Assembly: GCA_003244145.1 (NCBI GenBank)
Contig: QHBM01000140.1
Coordinates: forward strand, 1 to 41,403
Length of the DNA stretch: 41,403 nt
Direction: 5' to 3'
Source of the DNA: Chthoniobacterales bacterium
Lineage (GTDB): Bacteria; Verrucomicrobiota; Verrucomicrobiia; Chthoniobacterales; UBA10450
A model generated the notes under the pieces. That model was not told the DNA's origin and did no database searches. It saw only the letters and a program-made list of their open reading frames with translations. Below are positions 7,886 through 17,347 of the stretch, in pieces. How positions within the stretch are numbered: the stretch's first letter is position 1; every line of letters starts with the position of its first letter. Both the position numbers and the translations under genes were made by a program.

Positions 7886-10800
7886 TTAGATTTTTTTGAT
7901 CAGCTCCAAAACCTCCGCGAGCTGGCGATCGATTCTACTGGTACTTATGCGAGGGAATTTGCCCCCGACAAGCAGAAAATCCCCGCGCCGGGTCAGCATC
8001 AATTTATCCTCGCGCACCTCGACTCGAGTGACGCCGGCCTTGGCCGCGGAGAGCTTGATTTCGGTGAGAGTGAGCAAATTGTCAACCGCCGGGGGAAACT
8101 TTCCGAAGCGGTCGCGCCACTCTTTCCGGAGGCGGTCTCCCTGTTCGCGCGTGGTGATTTCTGCGAGGTGCCGGTAGGCCTGGATGCGCAACATGTGGTC
8201 CGCGACATAGCTGGTGGGAATGAACGCCGGCACGCGCGCTTCCGGCCCGAGCTGCGCGAACTCCGCTTCGTTGGTCGCGACGAAATCGAGACGCACTTCG
8301 ACCTCGAGTCGTGTCCGCGACTTTTCGCCCTTTAGTTGCGCGACTGCTTGTTTCAAGAGCTGGCAATAGAGATCGAAACCGACCGCGACGATATGGCCGC
8401 TTTGCGCGGTGCCGAGAATGCTGCCGGCGCCGCGAATTTCCAAGTCGCGCATGGCGATGCGAAAGCCGGCGCCGAGCGAGCTGTATTGCTTGATCGCGTT
8501 GATGCGTTTGCGCGCGGCGCCGACCGTCATCATCTCGCGCGGAAGAAGGAGGTAGGCGTAGGCTTTGTGCTCGGCCCGGCCGACGCGCCCGCGCAATTGA
8601 TAAAGATCGGCGAGGCCGAAGCGATCGGCGCGGTCGATGATAATTGTGTTGGCGTTCGGGATATCGAGGCCGCTCTCGATGATGGTGGTGCAGACCAGCA
8701 CGTCGATCTTGCCCGCGACGAAGCGCGCCATGACCGATTCGAGTTCGTCCGCGTCCATCTGACCGTGGCCAAATTCCACTCGCGCCTGCGGACAGAGCTC
8801 GACGATTCGATCGCGCACCTTCTCGATCGATTGCACCCGGTTGTGCAGAAAATAGACCTGGCCTTGCCGTTCCAGTTCGCGGTTGATGGCGTCGCGGATA
8901 ATTCGCTCGTCGTAACCGCAAACCACGGTCTCGACCGGGAGGCGATTGAGCGGCGCGGTCTCGATCGTGGACATGTCTTTTACGCCCACGAGCGAAAGAT
9001 AAAGGGTCCGCGGGATCGGCGTGGCCGAAAGGGTGAGGACATCGACGAGCTTGAACAGCTCCTTGAATTTTTCCTTGTGAAGAACGCCGAAACGCTGCTC
9101 TTCGTCGATCACCACCAGGCCGAGATCCTTGAAAGCGACATCGCCGGAAATGAGGCGATGCGTGCCGATGACAATATCGACGCCGCCTTCGCGAAGCAGC
9201 TTCAGGATTTTGCGCTGCTCGGCCTGCGAACGAAAGCGGCTGAGCATTTCGATGCGCACCGGATAGTCGAGCATGCGCTGCCGGAAAGTTTCGAAATGCT
9301 GCTGCGCGAGAACGGTGGTTGGCGTGAGGACGGCCACCTGTTTTCCTTCCATCACCGCCTTGAACGCGGCGCGAATGGCGACCTCCGTTTTGCCGAAACC
9401 GACGTCGCCGCAAATCAGGCGATCCATCGAACGCGTTTTTTCCATGTCGCGTTTGGTGGCGACGATCGCCGTTAATTGGTCGGGCGTCTCGCGGAAGGGA
9501 AAGGAATGCTCGAACTCGCCTTGCCATTTGCTGTCCTGACCGAAAGCATGGCCGAGCTGCGTTTCGCGTTCCGCCTGCACTGCCAGCATTTTGCCGGCGT
9601 AATCGAAGATCGAAGCGGCCGCGTTTTTTTTCGCGCGCGCCCATTTCGCATCGGCGAGCGAGCTCAGCGGCGGCGATTTTTTCCCGACCCCGACGTAACG
9701 CGAAACGAGATAAGCCTGCTCGAGCGGAACGTAGAGCCGGGATTCGTTCGCGAACTCCAGCGCGAGCACTTCCTGCATTTGGCCGCTCGGCGTCGGCATC
9801 CGGGTCAATTGCAGAAACCGCCCGACGCCGTGTTCGAGGTGAATGACGAAATCGCCTTCGTTCAGCTCGCTGAAGTCGATTTGGACGCGGTTGCGGCTGA
9901 GCTTTTCGGCGCGCTGCAGGCGCCTGCGGCCGTGGGCGGTGTAGCGGCCGAATAACTCCGCGGCCGAGAGAACCACGAGGTTGCCGTCGGGAAAAACGAA
10001 CCCGCGCGAGAGAGTGCCTTCGAGCAGTTCGACGCCGGCGAGCGCGTCGCCCATGATTTCGCGGAACCGCTCGATTTCGCCTTCGGTTTGGAAATAGATG
10101 ACGATGCGAAACTTCGCCGCGCGCCAATCCCGCAAACGCGCGGAGAACTGTCCGCGCTTCGCTTCCACCAGCATGAAATCGCCCACGGCGAAATCTCCGA
10201 TGTCGCAATTGTCGAACGCGCCGCGAAAATCCTCCGGCTCGTCGCCGCCAAGCCAGGCTTCGCCGATCAGAACATCGGCGTCGTTGCTTTCATCGGGCTC
10301 GATCGCGATCCGGAGATGGTTGACGCCGATGTAATCGCGCACGGCGCCGGTCTGGTCGTCCGCGGCTCCGAGCAGGATCTCGAGGTTTTGCAGATTGCGC
10401 ATGGAAGTCTGGGTATCCACATCGAATTCGCGTAGCGACTCGACGTCGTCGCCGAAGAATTCCGCGCGCACCGGTCGCTGCGCCTGCCACGAAAAAACAT
10501 CCAGAATTCCGCCACGCACCGCGAACTGGCCCCGCGTTGTGACCTGTGAAACGCGTTCGTATCCCGCGCGAGCGAGCGTCTCGATCGTCCGCTCCATCGG
10601 CTCGCGTTTTCCGCGGCGAAATCCGAGGACGGCGGAATTCAGCGCCGCCGGATTCGGCGCCGGCTGATCCAAAGACGCGCGTGTGGCGATGATAACGTGC
10701 GGACCTTTCTCGCGCTGAACGCGATTCAATAGCGCCAGCCGTTCCGCCGCGATTTCCGGATCGGGCAAAATATTTTCGACCGCGGCAAACTCCGCTTCCG

Positions 10801-11062
10801 GCAAGAAGAGCGCGTCCGGCAACCAGTTTAGCAGAGTCTCATAAAGCAATTCCTGGGAGCGGACATTCGGGCAGAGGACCCAGAATGTTTTACGAATTTT
10901 TCCGGCGATGGCGGCGACCAGGAATGGCTGCGCCGCTTCGGTAACGTGCGAAAAAGTGACGGGCCGCGCGTCCTGTTCGATCTCGCGCAGTTTTTGCGAG
11001 ATCGATTCGGCGCGCGTTATGATCGAGGGGAGGTCATCGCTCGAAGAATCTTCCACCGGCAA
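7886..11062 (-). CDS. mfd: Transcription-repair coupling factor
   Basis: A 1058-residue cytoplasmic DNA translocase that removes RNA polymerase stalled at lesions and recruits UvrA. A UvrB-like N-terminal module (to about residue 340) is followed by the RNA-polymerase interaction domain ([17 protein letters not shown]). The RecG-like motor has Walker [14 protein letters not shown] box [19 protein letters not shown], and helicase motif [19 protein letters not shown]. The C-terminal TRCF domain runs to the end. The start is TTG, with an in-frame GTG two codons later as an alternative; no ATG is available nearby. It heads the operon that continues into surA, and a 12-base tandem repeat lies just upstream. 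Confidence 0.97.
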   Translation of the reverse strand: MPVEDSSSDDLPSIITRAESISQKLREIEQDARPVTFSHVTEAAQPFLVAAIAGKIRKTFWVLCPNVRSQELLYETLLNWLPDALFLPEAEFAAVENILPDPEIAAERLALLNRVQREKGPHVIIATRASLDQPAPNPAALNSAVLGFRRGKREPMERTIETLARAGYERVSQVTTRGQFAVRGGILDVFSWQAQRPVRAEFFGDDVESLREFDVDTQTSMRNLQNLEILLGAADDQTGAVRDYIGVNHLRIAIEPDESNDADVLIGEAWLGGDEPEDFRGAFDNCDIGDFAVGDFMLVEAKRGQFSARLRDWRAAKFRIVIYFQTEGEIERFREIMGDALAGVELLEGTLSRGFVFPDGNLVVLSAAELFGRYTAHGRRRLQRAEKLSRNRVQIDFSELNEGDFVIHLEHGVGRFLQLTRMPTPSGQMQEVLALEFANESRLYVPLEQAYLVSRYVGVGKKSPPLSSLADAKWARAKKNAAASIFDYAGKMLAVQAERETQLGHAFGQDSKWQGEFEHSFPFRETPDQLTAIVATKRDMEKTRSMDRLICGDVGFGKTEVAIRAAFKAVMEGKQVAVLTPTTVLAQQHFETFRQRMLDYPVRIEMLSRFRSQAEQRKILKLLREGGVDIVIGTHRLISGDVAFKDLGLVVIDEEQRFGVLHKEKFKELFKLVDVLTLSATPIPRTLYLSLVGVKDMSTIETAPLNRLPVETVVCGYDERIIRDAINRELERQGQVYFLHNRVQSIEKVRDRIVELCPQARVEFGHGQMDADELESVMARFVAGKIDVLVCTTIIESGLDIPNANTIIIDRADRFGLADLYQLRGRVGRAEHKAYAYLLLPREMMTVGAARKRINAIKQYSSLGAGFRIAMRDLEIRGAGSILGTAQSGHIVAVGFDLYCQLLKQAVAQLKGEKSRTRLEVEVRLDFVATNEAEFAQLGPEARVPAFIPTSYVADHMLRIQAYRHLAEITTREQGDRLRKEWRDRFGKFPPAVDNLLTLTEIKLSAAKAGVTRVEVREDKLMLTRRGDFLLVGGKFPRISTSRIDRQLAEVLELIKKI

Positions 11063-11146
11063 TGTTTCGCCGGATCGCAGCGAACTGCAATGAGGCGATT
11101 CCTGCCGACACTCATGCTCGTGATCCTGATCCTAATCGCTCCCTTT

Positions 11147-11190
11147 GGATCATGACCAGGATCATGATCAGGATCATGATCAGGATCAGG
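11147..11190. repeat. 12-base tandem repeat between aroF and mfd
   Basis: Three units of GGATCATGATCA (the first has one C for T) plus a partial fourth. Upstream bases 11121-11137 (TGATCCTGATCCTAATC) are complementary to parts of the repeat, so the region can fold. On the minus strand it lies in the 137 bases separating the aroF stop from the mfd start. Confidence 0.9.
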
Positions 11191-11199
11191 AGGGGAGAT

Positions 11200-12216
11200 C
11201 TACATTCTCCGCCCGACCGCTTCGGCAACGGCGCGCAGCCGCGGCACCAGATCGGCGAAGACTTCCGGCACGATGGCTTGCTCGCCATCGCTCTTGGCGA
11301 ACTGCGGTGAGTCGTGCACTTCCATCATGATCGCGTCGGCACCGGCGGCGACCGCGGCCAGCGCCATCTGCGGCACGAAATCGCGCAGGCCAATGCCGTG
11401 AGTCGGATCCACCACCACGGGCAGGTGCGTCTTCGCTTTCAAGATGGGGACGGCGTTGAGATCGAGTGTGTAACGGGTGGCGTTTTCGAACGTCCGAATC
11501 CCTCGCTCGCACAAGAGCACGTTCATGTTTCCCTCGCTCAGGATGTACTCGGCGCTCATGATCAAGTCGCCGATGGTGGCGCTGAACCCGCGCTTGAGGA
11601 GCACGGGCAGATGACTGCGACCGACTTCTTTCAGAAGCGAAAAGTTCTGCATGTTGCGCGTGCCGATTTGGAGGCAGTCCGCGTACTTTTCCACCATGGC
11701 CAGATCGCGCGCGTCCATGATTTCAGTGATGACCGGCAGACCGGTTTCGCGCCGCGCTTCCGCGAGAAAACGGAGGCCCTCCTCGCGCAAACCCTGGAAG
11801 CTGTAGGGCGAAGTGCGCGGTTTGAAGGCGCCGCCGCGCAGCACGTTGGCGCCCAGTTTTTTCACGATGCGGGCGATGGATGAAATCTGTTCCTGACTTT
11901 CCACGGCGCAGGGCCCGCAAATCAGCGCCACGCTTTCATCGCCGCCGATTTTCACACGTCCCACGGAGACGGGCGCAGCCGCGCCGCGAAATTCAAAGGA
12001 GGCGAGCTTGTACGGTTTCTCCAGCGGCACGATCGCTTCCACTCCGGCCATGGCGGCGAGCGGCTTTTCGCGGATGCGATCCTCTGCGCCAATCACGCCG
12101 ATGATGACGCGCGAGGCGCCGCGGCTGATTTGCACGTCGAGTCCAAACTCGCGCACGCGCGCCACGACTCGGTCGATCTGTTCTTCCGTGGCGTTCGGTT
12201 GAGTAATGATGATCAT
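11200..12216 (-). CDS. aroF: 3-deoxy-7-phosphoheptulonate synthase (DAHP synthase, type I-beta)
   Basis: This 338-residue enzyme condenses phosphoenolpyruvate and erythrose 4-phosphate, the first step of the shikimate pathway. Residues 1-70 form the ferredoxin-like regulatory domain found in the I-beta class ([18 protein letters not shown]). The TIM barrel carries [35 protein letters not shown] and VDPTHGIG, covering the metal- and PEP-binding residues. The N-terminal domain usually mediates feedback inhibition by an aromatic product. Length and motifs are complete. The gene stands alone on its strand, between the L,D-transpeptidase and mfd. Confidence 0.95.
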   Translation of the reverse strand: MIIITQPNATEEQIDRVVARVREFGLDVQISRGASRVIIGVIGAEDRIREKPLAAMAGVEAIVPLEKPYKLASFEFRGAAAPVSVGRVKIGGDESVALICGPCAVESQEQISSIARIVKKLGANVLRGGAFKPRTSPYSFQGLREEGLRFLAEARRETGLPVITEIMDARDLAMVEKYADCLQIGTRNMQNFSLLKEVGRSHLPVLLKRGFSATIGDLIMSAEYILSEGNMNVLLCERGIRTFENATRYTLDLNAVPILKAKTHLPVVVDPTHGIGLRDFVPQMALAAVAAGADAIMMEVHDSPQFAKSDGEQAIVPEVFADLVPRLRAVAEAVGRRM

Positions 12217-12296
12217 GGCGCAGTTCGGCGGGACACGATCATGTCTCCGGACGATGGAAATGCAAGCCGGGAGCCGCGGCGCTGCGGCCGCCGGCG

Positions 12297-12914
12297 CTAA
12301 TGGGTGATCGTCACCGGCGTGCCGGTCGAGATGGACTTAAAGAAATTTTCCGCCATGAACTCCGGCATCCGGATGCAGCCGTGTGAGGCCGGATAACCCG
12401 GAAGATACCCGGCGTGCATGCCGATTCCGCCGACGATGCGCATAAAATATGGCATGGCGGCGCCCTTGAAATGAGTGCCGGGCGGCTTTGGGTCTTTGCT
12501 CACGTCCACATTGGCAGTGACGACGTTTTCGGCGGAGTCAACATAGTCGCCGTATTGGCTGGAGACGTGGGCCTGGTCTTTCTGGATGATGGAATACTTG
12601 CCGCTCGGCGTGCCGAGACCCTCGCGACCAGTGGAAAGCTGCGAGATGCCAACCAACTGGCCGCCCTTGTAAAAATACGCCTTCTGTTCGGTGAGACTGA
12701 TTTTCACGGAAGGCTTGCCGGTTACGCCATCACCATCCCAGTAAGAAACGCTGTCGCGTGGAGCGGAAGTGGAGACCGGGTTGTTTCCATAGACACCGCC
12801 CAGATATTGCGACTGGGCCGCAAGTCTCGGGTCATCGCCGTCGCAGGCCACAAGAAGGAGAGCGACGGCACCGGTAAGAGCGAGCGATAACGAGCGAAAA
12901 ATGGAGTGAGACAT
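12297..12914 (-). CDS. L,D-transpeptidase lipoprotein (YkuD domain)
   Basis: A 205-residue lipoprotein. The start opens a signal peptide ending in a lipobox with Cys24 (LLLVAC), so the mature protein is likely anchored in a periplasmic membrane face. The YkuD domain (about residues 68-203) contains IGMHAGY and the catalytic SHGCIRMP with Cys180. Such enzymes form 3-3 peptidoglycan crosslinks or attach proteins to peptidoglycan; which of these applies here is unknown. The much longer ORF in this frame reads antisense through the divergent FmdB gene and is rejected. A plausible promoter lies immediately upstream. Confidence 0.92.
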   Translation of the reverse strand: MSHSIFRSLSLALTGAVALLLVACDGDDPRLAAQSQYLGGVYGNNPVSTSAPRDSVSYWDGDGVTGKPSVKISLTEQKAYFYKGGQLVGISQLSTGREGLGTPSGKYSIIQKDQAHVSSQYGDYVDSAENVVTANVDVSKDPKPPGTHFKGAAMPYFMRIVGGIGMHAGYLPGYPASHGCIRMPEFMAENFFKSISTGTPVTITH

Positions 12915-12933
12915 AAGCGAAATTGGAACGACG

Positions 12934-12962
12934 CCTTTAACGCTCGAAGAGTTGAAAGTCAA
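12934..12962 (-). promoter_or_regulatory. Possible sigma-70 promoter of the L,D-transpeptidase gene
   Basis: On the minus strand, TTGACT (12962-12957), a 17-base spacer and TAAAGG (12939-12934). The -35 is good and the -10 is weak. The leader would be about a dozen bases. Confidence 0.4.
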
Positions 12963-13076
12963 GGTGACGGCCGGGAACGAAGGAGCGGCAAAGCGAAGGC
13001 GCGGGCGCGCGGGGATGGCTTGTATTCTGCTTTTTCTGGGAGAGAATTGGCGACCGTTCGCCGCTTGCCGTGCGCC

Positions 13077-13445
13077 ATGCCCACTTACGAATACTCCTGC
13101 GAGAAATGCGGAAAGACTTTCGAGACCGTCCAGTCCATGCGCGATGAAGTCTTGCGCGAGTGTCCGAAGGAACTTTGCCGCCAAAAAAAGTGGGGACACG
13201 GAAAAGTGAAGCGGCTGATCGGAACGGGAGCGGGATTGATCTTCAAAGGCTCGGGATTTTATATCACCGATTACCGCAGCAATAATTACAAGGAAGGCGC
13301 GAAGAAAGAAGCGCCCGCCGCGCCTGCGGCCGCCGGTGAAAAATCTGGCGGCGCCAAAGAAGGCAGCAGCAGCCCGACGCCATCGACCACCGCGACGCCC
13401 GCGAAATCTCCTGAGTCGAAACCGAAAAAGCAATCCACCGAATGA
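13077..13445 (+). CDS. FmdB family zinc-ribbon protein
   Basis: A 122-residue protein starting at ATG with the classic FmdB opening MPTYEYSCEKCGKTFE. The zinc ribbon uses Cys8 and Cys11 plus Cys29 and Cys34 (RECPKELC). The segment GTGAGLIFKGSGFYITDYR is the typical end of the conserved domain. A Pro/Ser/Ala/Lys-rich tail of about 45 residues follows. The family is thought to be regulatory, with no firm function. Its stop overlaps the next gene's start as ATGA, so the two are translationally coupled. Confidence 0.9.
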   Translation: MPTYEYSCEKCGKTFETVQSMRDEVLRECPKELCRQKKWGHGKVKRLIGTGAGLIFKGSGFYITDYRSNNYKEGAKKEAPAAPAAAGEKSGGAKEGSSSPTPSTTATPAKSPESKPKKQSTE

Positions 13446-14197
13446 TCAAGTTAGTTTGTCCCGAATGCCGGCGCGAAAACGAGCCCGAGCGAATTTATTG
13501 CCACGATTGCGGGGCGCGGCTGGATCGATCGGCTTTAGCCAAAGTGGCGTCGAAGGGCGAGGACGTGAAGGACACGCAGCGCCGGCTGCGCCAGATGTTC
13601 GACCCGGGCCGCATCAAGCTGCGCCTTCTATTTTTCAAAGTGAGCAAGATCGTTCTCGGCGCGTGCGCCGTCGCCGCGCTGATCCAGATGGCGCTGCCTC
13701 CCGACGTCCCGCCGCGCACCAAACCGGGCACCGGCGAATTTCCTCCGCAGATCAATATGGATCTGGAAAACGCGGCGATGAATCACAACGCGGCGCCGCT
13801 GCGCTACACCGAAGCCCAGGTGAATGCTTATCTCGCGGGCGCGTTGAAAAGCAAACAAGCGGCCTTGAGCAAGGTGTTCGATTTTGAGCGCGCTCTGGTC
13901 AATTTCGATGAAAATGTCTGCCGGGTGACCGCGGAGCGTTCGCTCTTCGGTTATTCGTTCTTTAGCGCCACCTCCAGCAAGGTCGCGCTGGAAAACGGGA
14001 AGCTGACCGCTTCAAATATCGGCGGGAGTATCGGACGAATGCCGATTCATCCTGCCGTGATGCAATACGCCGACATCATGTTTTCGGATTTGTGGTCGGC
14101 GTTGGAACGGGAAAAGAAGGCGGTCGCCAAAATGGGTTCGATCGAATTTCATCCGCAGGCAGTGGTCCTGACTCCGAAGCCGCCGGTCAGTCCTTGA
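13442..14197 (+). CDS. Zinc-ribbon membrane protein of unknown function
   Basis: A 251-residue protein opening with a four-cysteine zinc ribbon (CPECRRENEPERIYCHDCG, residues 6-24). One membrane helix lies near residues 66-86 (VSKIVLGACAVAALIQMAL). The rest (about 95-251) is predicted extracytoplasmic and contains an even mix of strands and helices that I do not recognise. Coupling to the FmdB gene by ATGA overlap suggests the two zinc proteins act together. The next gene follows after 19 bases. Confidence 0.7.
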   Translation: MIKLVCPECRRENEPERIYCHDCGARLDRSALAKVASKGEDVKDTQRRLRQMFDPGRIKLRLLFFKVSKIVLGACAVAALIQMALPPDVPPRTKPGTGEFPPQINMDLENAAMNHNAAPLRYTEAQVNAYLAGALKSKQAALSKVFDFERALVNFDENVCRVTAERSLFGYSFFSATSSKVALENGKLTASNIGGSIGRMPIHPAVMQYADIMFSDLWSALEREKKAVAKMGSIEFHPQAVVLTPKPPVSP

Positions 14198-14216
14198 AAC
14201 TGATTTCGGCTCGCCT

Positions 14217-15554
14217 TTGGCGGCGCGCTTTGCGATTCTCTCGCGCGTGCTCGTGTCCCTTCGCGGCGGATTTGTTTGCGCGGGTTTCCTGCTTGCGCTC
14301 GGACCCGCAGTCGCGGGGAATGCGCCCGAGCGGAGCGTAAGCGCCTCCCGGCAATTCATTGTTTACGGGACCGACCTTCGGGTGCGCGGCGTGATCTGCG
14401 ATCTCGCCGAAAAAGCGAAAAGCGATCTGCTGCGCCTGCTCGATCAACGCGACCAATGGACGACGCCGATCGTAATCAACGCACAATTCCCGCAGGCTAA
14501 CCTCCCGGAAGCGCCATCGGCGGCGTTGAATTTCAGCCAGACCGGTTTCGGATTGAAGCTTCAGCTCGATCTGACGATCGCTTCCGATGTCAGCGGCCCG
14601 GAAGTCCGGCGCGAACTCCTGCGCGCCATCGTGTTGGAGCTGATGTATCGCCGCCACTCCGACGTCCGCGCGGGCACGGCATATTCTTCACCGCCGGATT
14701 GGTTCGTGGATGGAATATCGGCGCAGCCGTCCGACTTCGAGCAGGCGCCGGTGACAGATTTGTTGGTCGCGCCGGTAGCAGCGGGGAAAATTGTTCCGCT
14801 CGAAGAATTCCTGCATCAGCGGCCCGGTTTGCTGGAGGCGTCGGGCCGGGCGCTTTACCGCGCGTATGCGTTTGCGCTGGTCGACTTGCTCGTCCACGCG
14901 CCGGACGGGCCGCACCGTCTGTCCAAATTCATCTCGGACTTCGCGGCGGCTTCGACCGATCCGCTGGCCGATCTCCGGACCCACTTTCCGGAATTGTTCG
15001 GCGTGGATGGGAACGCGGAACGATCCTGGACCACGCAAGTCGCGCGTCTTTCGGTCCCGCGGCCTTATCAATTGCTCGGCGCGGCGGAAACGGAACGAAT
15101 GCTGGAGGCGACCCTGCATTTCAAAATCACGGGCAGCACTTCGGACAAGACTTATCAGCTGAGGGAGTTCGCGGATTTCCCGCGGAGGCCGAAAGCGAAA
15201 ATTGTTTTCGATGCGCTCACCTACGATTTGAACGCTCTCGCGACTCGCGCCAATCCAATTTATCGGCCGATTATTTTCGAATACGCGAAAATCACCGCGC
15301 GCCTCGCCGCTGATAAGCGAAACGGAATTGCGGCGCGCCTGCAACGGCTGGCGGCGATGCGCCAGACCGTCGCCAAACAGATGCGCGGGATCGACGACTA
15401 CATGAATTGGTTCGAGGCCACGAAGTCGCGCGGCCCTAGCGGCGCGTTCACCGACTATCTCAAAGCGGCCGAGGCCGCGGCTCGCCCGGAACAGTCCAGG
15501 CGCGATGCGATCTCAGTTTATCTCGACGTTCTTGAATCGCAGTTTCAGGATTAA
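14217..15554 (+). CDS. Secreted gluzincin-like protein lacking the zinc motif
   Basis: A 445-residue exported protein of unknown function. The first available start is TTG; GTG codons at 14247 and 14253 would give a shorter signal peptide and are possible. The signal helix is FVCAGFLLALGPAVAGNA. The arrangement RAIVLELMYRRHSDVRAG followed by PPDWFVDGIS resembles peptidase-MA-like gluzincins, where a HExxH helix precedes P-x-W-hydrophobic-x-E/D-G. Here the HExxH position reads LELMY, so zinc binding is probably lost. It may be an inactive peptidase relative with a binding or scaffolding role. It lies in a row with the two zinc-ribbon genes, all on the plus strand. Confidence 0.65.
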   Translation: MAARFAILSRVLVSLRGGFVCAGFLLALGPAVAGNAPERSVSASRQFIVYGTDLRVRGVICDLAEKAKSDLLRLLDQRDQWTTPIVINAQFPQANLPEAPSAALNFSQTGFGLKLQLDLTIASDVSGPEVRRELLRAIVLELMYRRHSDVRAGTAYSSPPDWFVDGISAQPSDFEQAPVTDLLVAPVAAGKIVPLEEFLHQRPGLLEASGRALYRAYAFALVDLLVHAPDGPHRLSKFISDFAAASTDPLADLRTHFPELFGVDGNAERSWTTQVARLSVPRPYQLLGAAETERMLEATLHFKITGSTSDKTYQLREFADFPRRPKAKIVFDALTYDLNALATRANPIYRPIIFEYAKITARLAADKRNGIAARLQRLAAMRQTVAKQMRGIDDYMNWFEATKSRGPSGAFTDYLKAAEAAARPEQSRRDAISVYLDVLESQFQD

Positions 15555-15558
15555 TCCG

Positions 15559-15915
15559 ATGCACAATTCGCTTCCCCACACGATCGATTACATCGAGATG
15601 CCGTCGAAGGATCTCGTTCGCACCCGGGAATTTTTCACGCAGCTCTTTGGCTGGTCGTTCCAGGATTACGGGCCGGATTATTCTTCCTTCGATGACGGCC
15701 GCATGGCGGGCGGTTTTTTCGCGTCGAAAACGACAAGCAGCGTCGAGGCCGGCGCGTCGCTCATCGTTTTTTATTCGATGGAACTCGAGAAGGCCTGTGC
15801 GGAGGTGACGCGGCTCGGCGGAAAAATCACGCGCGCGATCTTTGAATTTCCCGGTGGCCGGCGTTTTCATTTCGAAGCGCCTGGCGGGGGCGAATTCGCA
15901 ATCTGGTCATCCTGA
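15559..15915 (+). CDS. VOC family (glyoxalase/bleomycin-resistance fold) protein
   Basis: A 118-residue protein with the vicinal-oxygen-chelate fold: IDYIEMPSKDLVRTREFFTQLFGW at the start and FEFPGGRRFHFEAPGGGEFAIW at the end. The subgroup usually carries metal ligands at His/Glu in the first and last strands; the ending retains His and Glu candidates, but the first strand has Asp/Glu. The substrate is unknown. I chose the ATG just after the previous gene's stop, which fits the usual start of the fold; the longer frame overlaps that gene. Confidence 0.85.
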   Translation: MHNSLPHTIDYIEMPSKDLVRTREFFTQLFGWSFQDYGPDYSSFDDGRMAGGFFASKTTSSVEAGASLIVFYSMELEKACAEVTRLGGKITRAIFEFPGGRRFHFEAPGGGEFAIWSS

Positions 15916-16036
15916 CCCTTGTAAGTTTCTGTCGTTCTTCCGGAAGCGGTTCGCGGAAAAATTTTCTCTTTTTCGCACGCGCAATCGCAGCGCCGCTTGC
16001 GAAATAAGAGCGATCACAGAAAGGGAAAAAAGGGAT

Positions 16037-16153
16037 ATGAAACTTAAAGAGCGAATCGAGGAAATGGCGGCGGCGGGATATATTTTGTTATGGTTGCTGG
16101 GCATTCCGATTCCGATTCTGTTTTTGTTTTTTCTGCTGCGCGGTTGCACATAG
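16037..16153 (+). CDS. Small hydrophobic membrane protein (38 aa)
   Basis: A short ORF with a charged N-terminus (MKLKERIEEMAAAGY) and one membrane helix (ILLWLLGIPIPILFLFFLL) ending RGCT. The purine-rich stretch before the ATG (AAAAAAGGGAT) could serve for ribosome binding, though it is close to the start. Tiny proteins with this LLWLLGxPIPI layout recur in unrelated bacteria, as far as I recall, without assigned function. A strong hairpin lies about 30 bases past the stop. Confidence 0.65.
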   Translation: MKLKERIEEMAAAGYILLWLLGIPIPILFLFFLLRGCT

Positions 16154-16182
16154 AGTTTAGGGGACGCGAGGTAGGAGATCAG

Positions 16183-16221
16183 CCTGGCGGAAGCCGGCGA
16201 GCGCCGGACCTTCCAGCCAGG
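16183..16221 (+). terminator. Long hairpin after the small membrane protein gene
   Basis: Pairing blocks are CCTGGC/GCCAGG, GGAAG/CTTCC and CCGGC/GCCGG, with a GAGC loop and only two small bulges on one side. It is followed by ATTTT rather than a long T-run, so it may be a weak terminator or a folded leader of the next gene. Confidence 0.4.
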
Positions 16222-16288
16222 CGATTTTCGGACCGGTCTGGACCTGCTGGATTGCTCCGTGGCAGGAAGTCGCGTAGGGAAACCCGCG

Positions 16289-17347
16289 ATGCCTGCAAGA
16301 GAACGCTTCGAATTTGCGAGCGACAACACGGCCGCGATTTGTCCGCCGGCCTGGTCCGCGCTGGCCGAGGCGAATGCGGAAGCGGAAGTTTCCTACGGCG
16401 AAGACAAATGGACTCGGCGCGTGGCGGATCGCGTGCGCGAAATCTTCGAGACCGACTGCGAAGTCTTCTTCGTTTTCAATGGGACGGCGGCCAACTCGCT
16501 CGCCCTGGCCCAGCTTTGCCGTTCTTTTCACGGCATCGTCTGCCATGAGTATGCGCACACCCAGACCGACGAATGCGGCGCCCCTGAATTTTTTTCCGGC
16601 GGCGCGAAGCTTCTGCCCACGCCCGGCGCGAACGGCAAGCTCGATCTGGCGCAGGTCGAAGCGTTGTTGCGGCGACATCGCGATTTTCATTCGTCGAAGC
16701 CGCGCGTGATCAGCATCACGCAAGCGAGCGAACTGGGCACTGTTTATCAACGCCACGAAATCGAGAGGATCTCGGAGTTTGCGCGACAAAACTCGCTCCT
16801 CGTGCACATGGATGGCGCGCGTTTCGCCAATGCGGTGGCAGCCCTGGCTTGCACGCCAAGGTCGATCACGTGGGAAGCCGGCGTCGACGTCCTTTGTTTT
16901 GGCGGAACCAAGAATGGAACGGCGGCCGGTGAGCTCGTGGTGTTTTTCAAAAAAGAACTGGCGTACGAGTTCGATTACCGAACGAAGCAAGCCGGTCAGC
17001 TCGCTTCGAAGATGCGTTTTCTCGCTGCGCCCTGGATCGGATTACTCGGCGACAACGTCTGGCTGGAGAACGCGCGGCATGCGAACAAGTGTGCGCAAAT
17101 GCTGGCGAAGAAATTGCAATCGGTGCTGGGCCGCGCGCCGGCTTTTCCGTGCGAGGTGAGCGCGATTTTTTTCTCAATGCCGGATGCGCTCGTCACGCAA
17201 CTGCAGGAGCGTGGCTGGCGTTTTTACAAATTCATCGAGCCGGATATTTACCGGCTGATGTGTTCTTGGTCGTCCACGGAAAAGGAGATTGATGATTTCG
17301 TAGCCGACGTGAAGGAATTCTGTGGCGGTGAGCGTAATGCGAGATAA
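16289..17347 (+). CDS. Threonine-aldolase-like PLP enzyme
   Basis: A 352-residue fold-type I pyridoxal-phosphate enzyme of the beta-eliminating-lyase/threonine aldolase family. Signatures are FEFASDNTAAICPPAW, FVFNGTAANSLAL (cofactor phosphate), HMDGARFANA (Asp for the pyridine nitrogen) and CFGGTKNGTAAGE with the Schiff-base lysine. Members split L-threonine or L-allo-threonine to glycine and acetaldehyde; the exact substrate is uncertain. I chose the ATG over a GTG ten codons upstream because it fits the family's N-terminus. Its end overlaps the next gene by 11 bases. Confidence 0.85.
   Translation: MPARERFEFASDNTAAICPPAWSALAEANAEAEVSYGEDKWTRRVADRVREIFETDCEVFFVFNGTAANSLALAQLCRSFHGIVCHEYAHTQTDECGAPEFFSGGAKLLPTPGANGKLDLAQVEALLRRHRDFHSSKPRVISITQASELGTVYQRHEIERISEFARQNSLLVHMDGARFANAVAALACTPRSITWEAGVDVLCFGGTKNGTAAGELVVFFKKELAYEFDYRTKQAGQLASKMRFLAAPWIGLLGDNVWLENARHANKCAQMLAKKLQSVLGRAPAFPCEVSAIFFSMPDALVTQLQERGWRFYKFIEPDIYRLMCSWSSTEKEIDDFVADVKEFCGGERNAR

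Noticed and set aside
6305..8335. Long plus-strand ORF (676 codons) across pdxA, surA and mfd
   Set aside because: It is antisense to three well-recognised genes, with a His/Arg/Asp-rich protein of no known family; it is a by-product of codon bias.
8082..10208. Minus-strand ORF of 708 codons inside mfd
   Set aside because: Arg-rich alternative frame of mfd, without motifs.
12915..13433. N-terminal extension of the L,D-transpeptidase
   Set aside because: It is antisense to the FmdB gene, and a clear lipoprotein signal starts at 12914.
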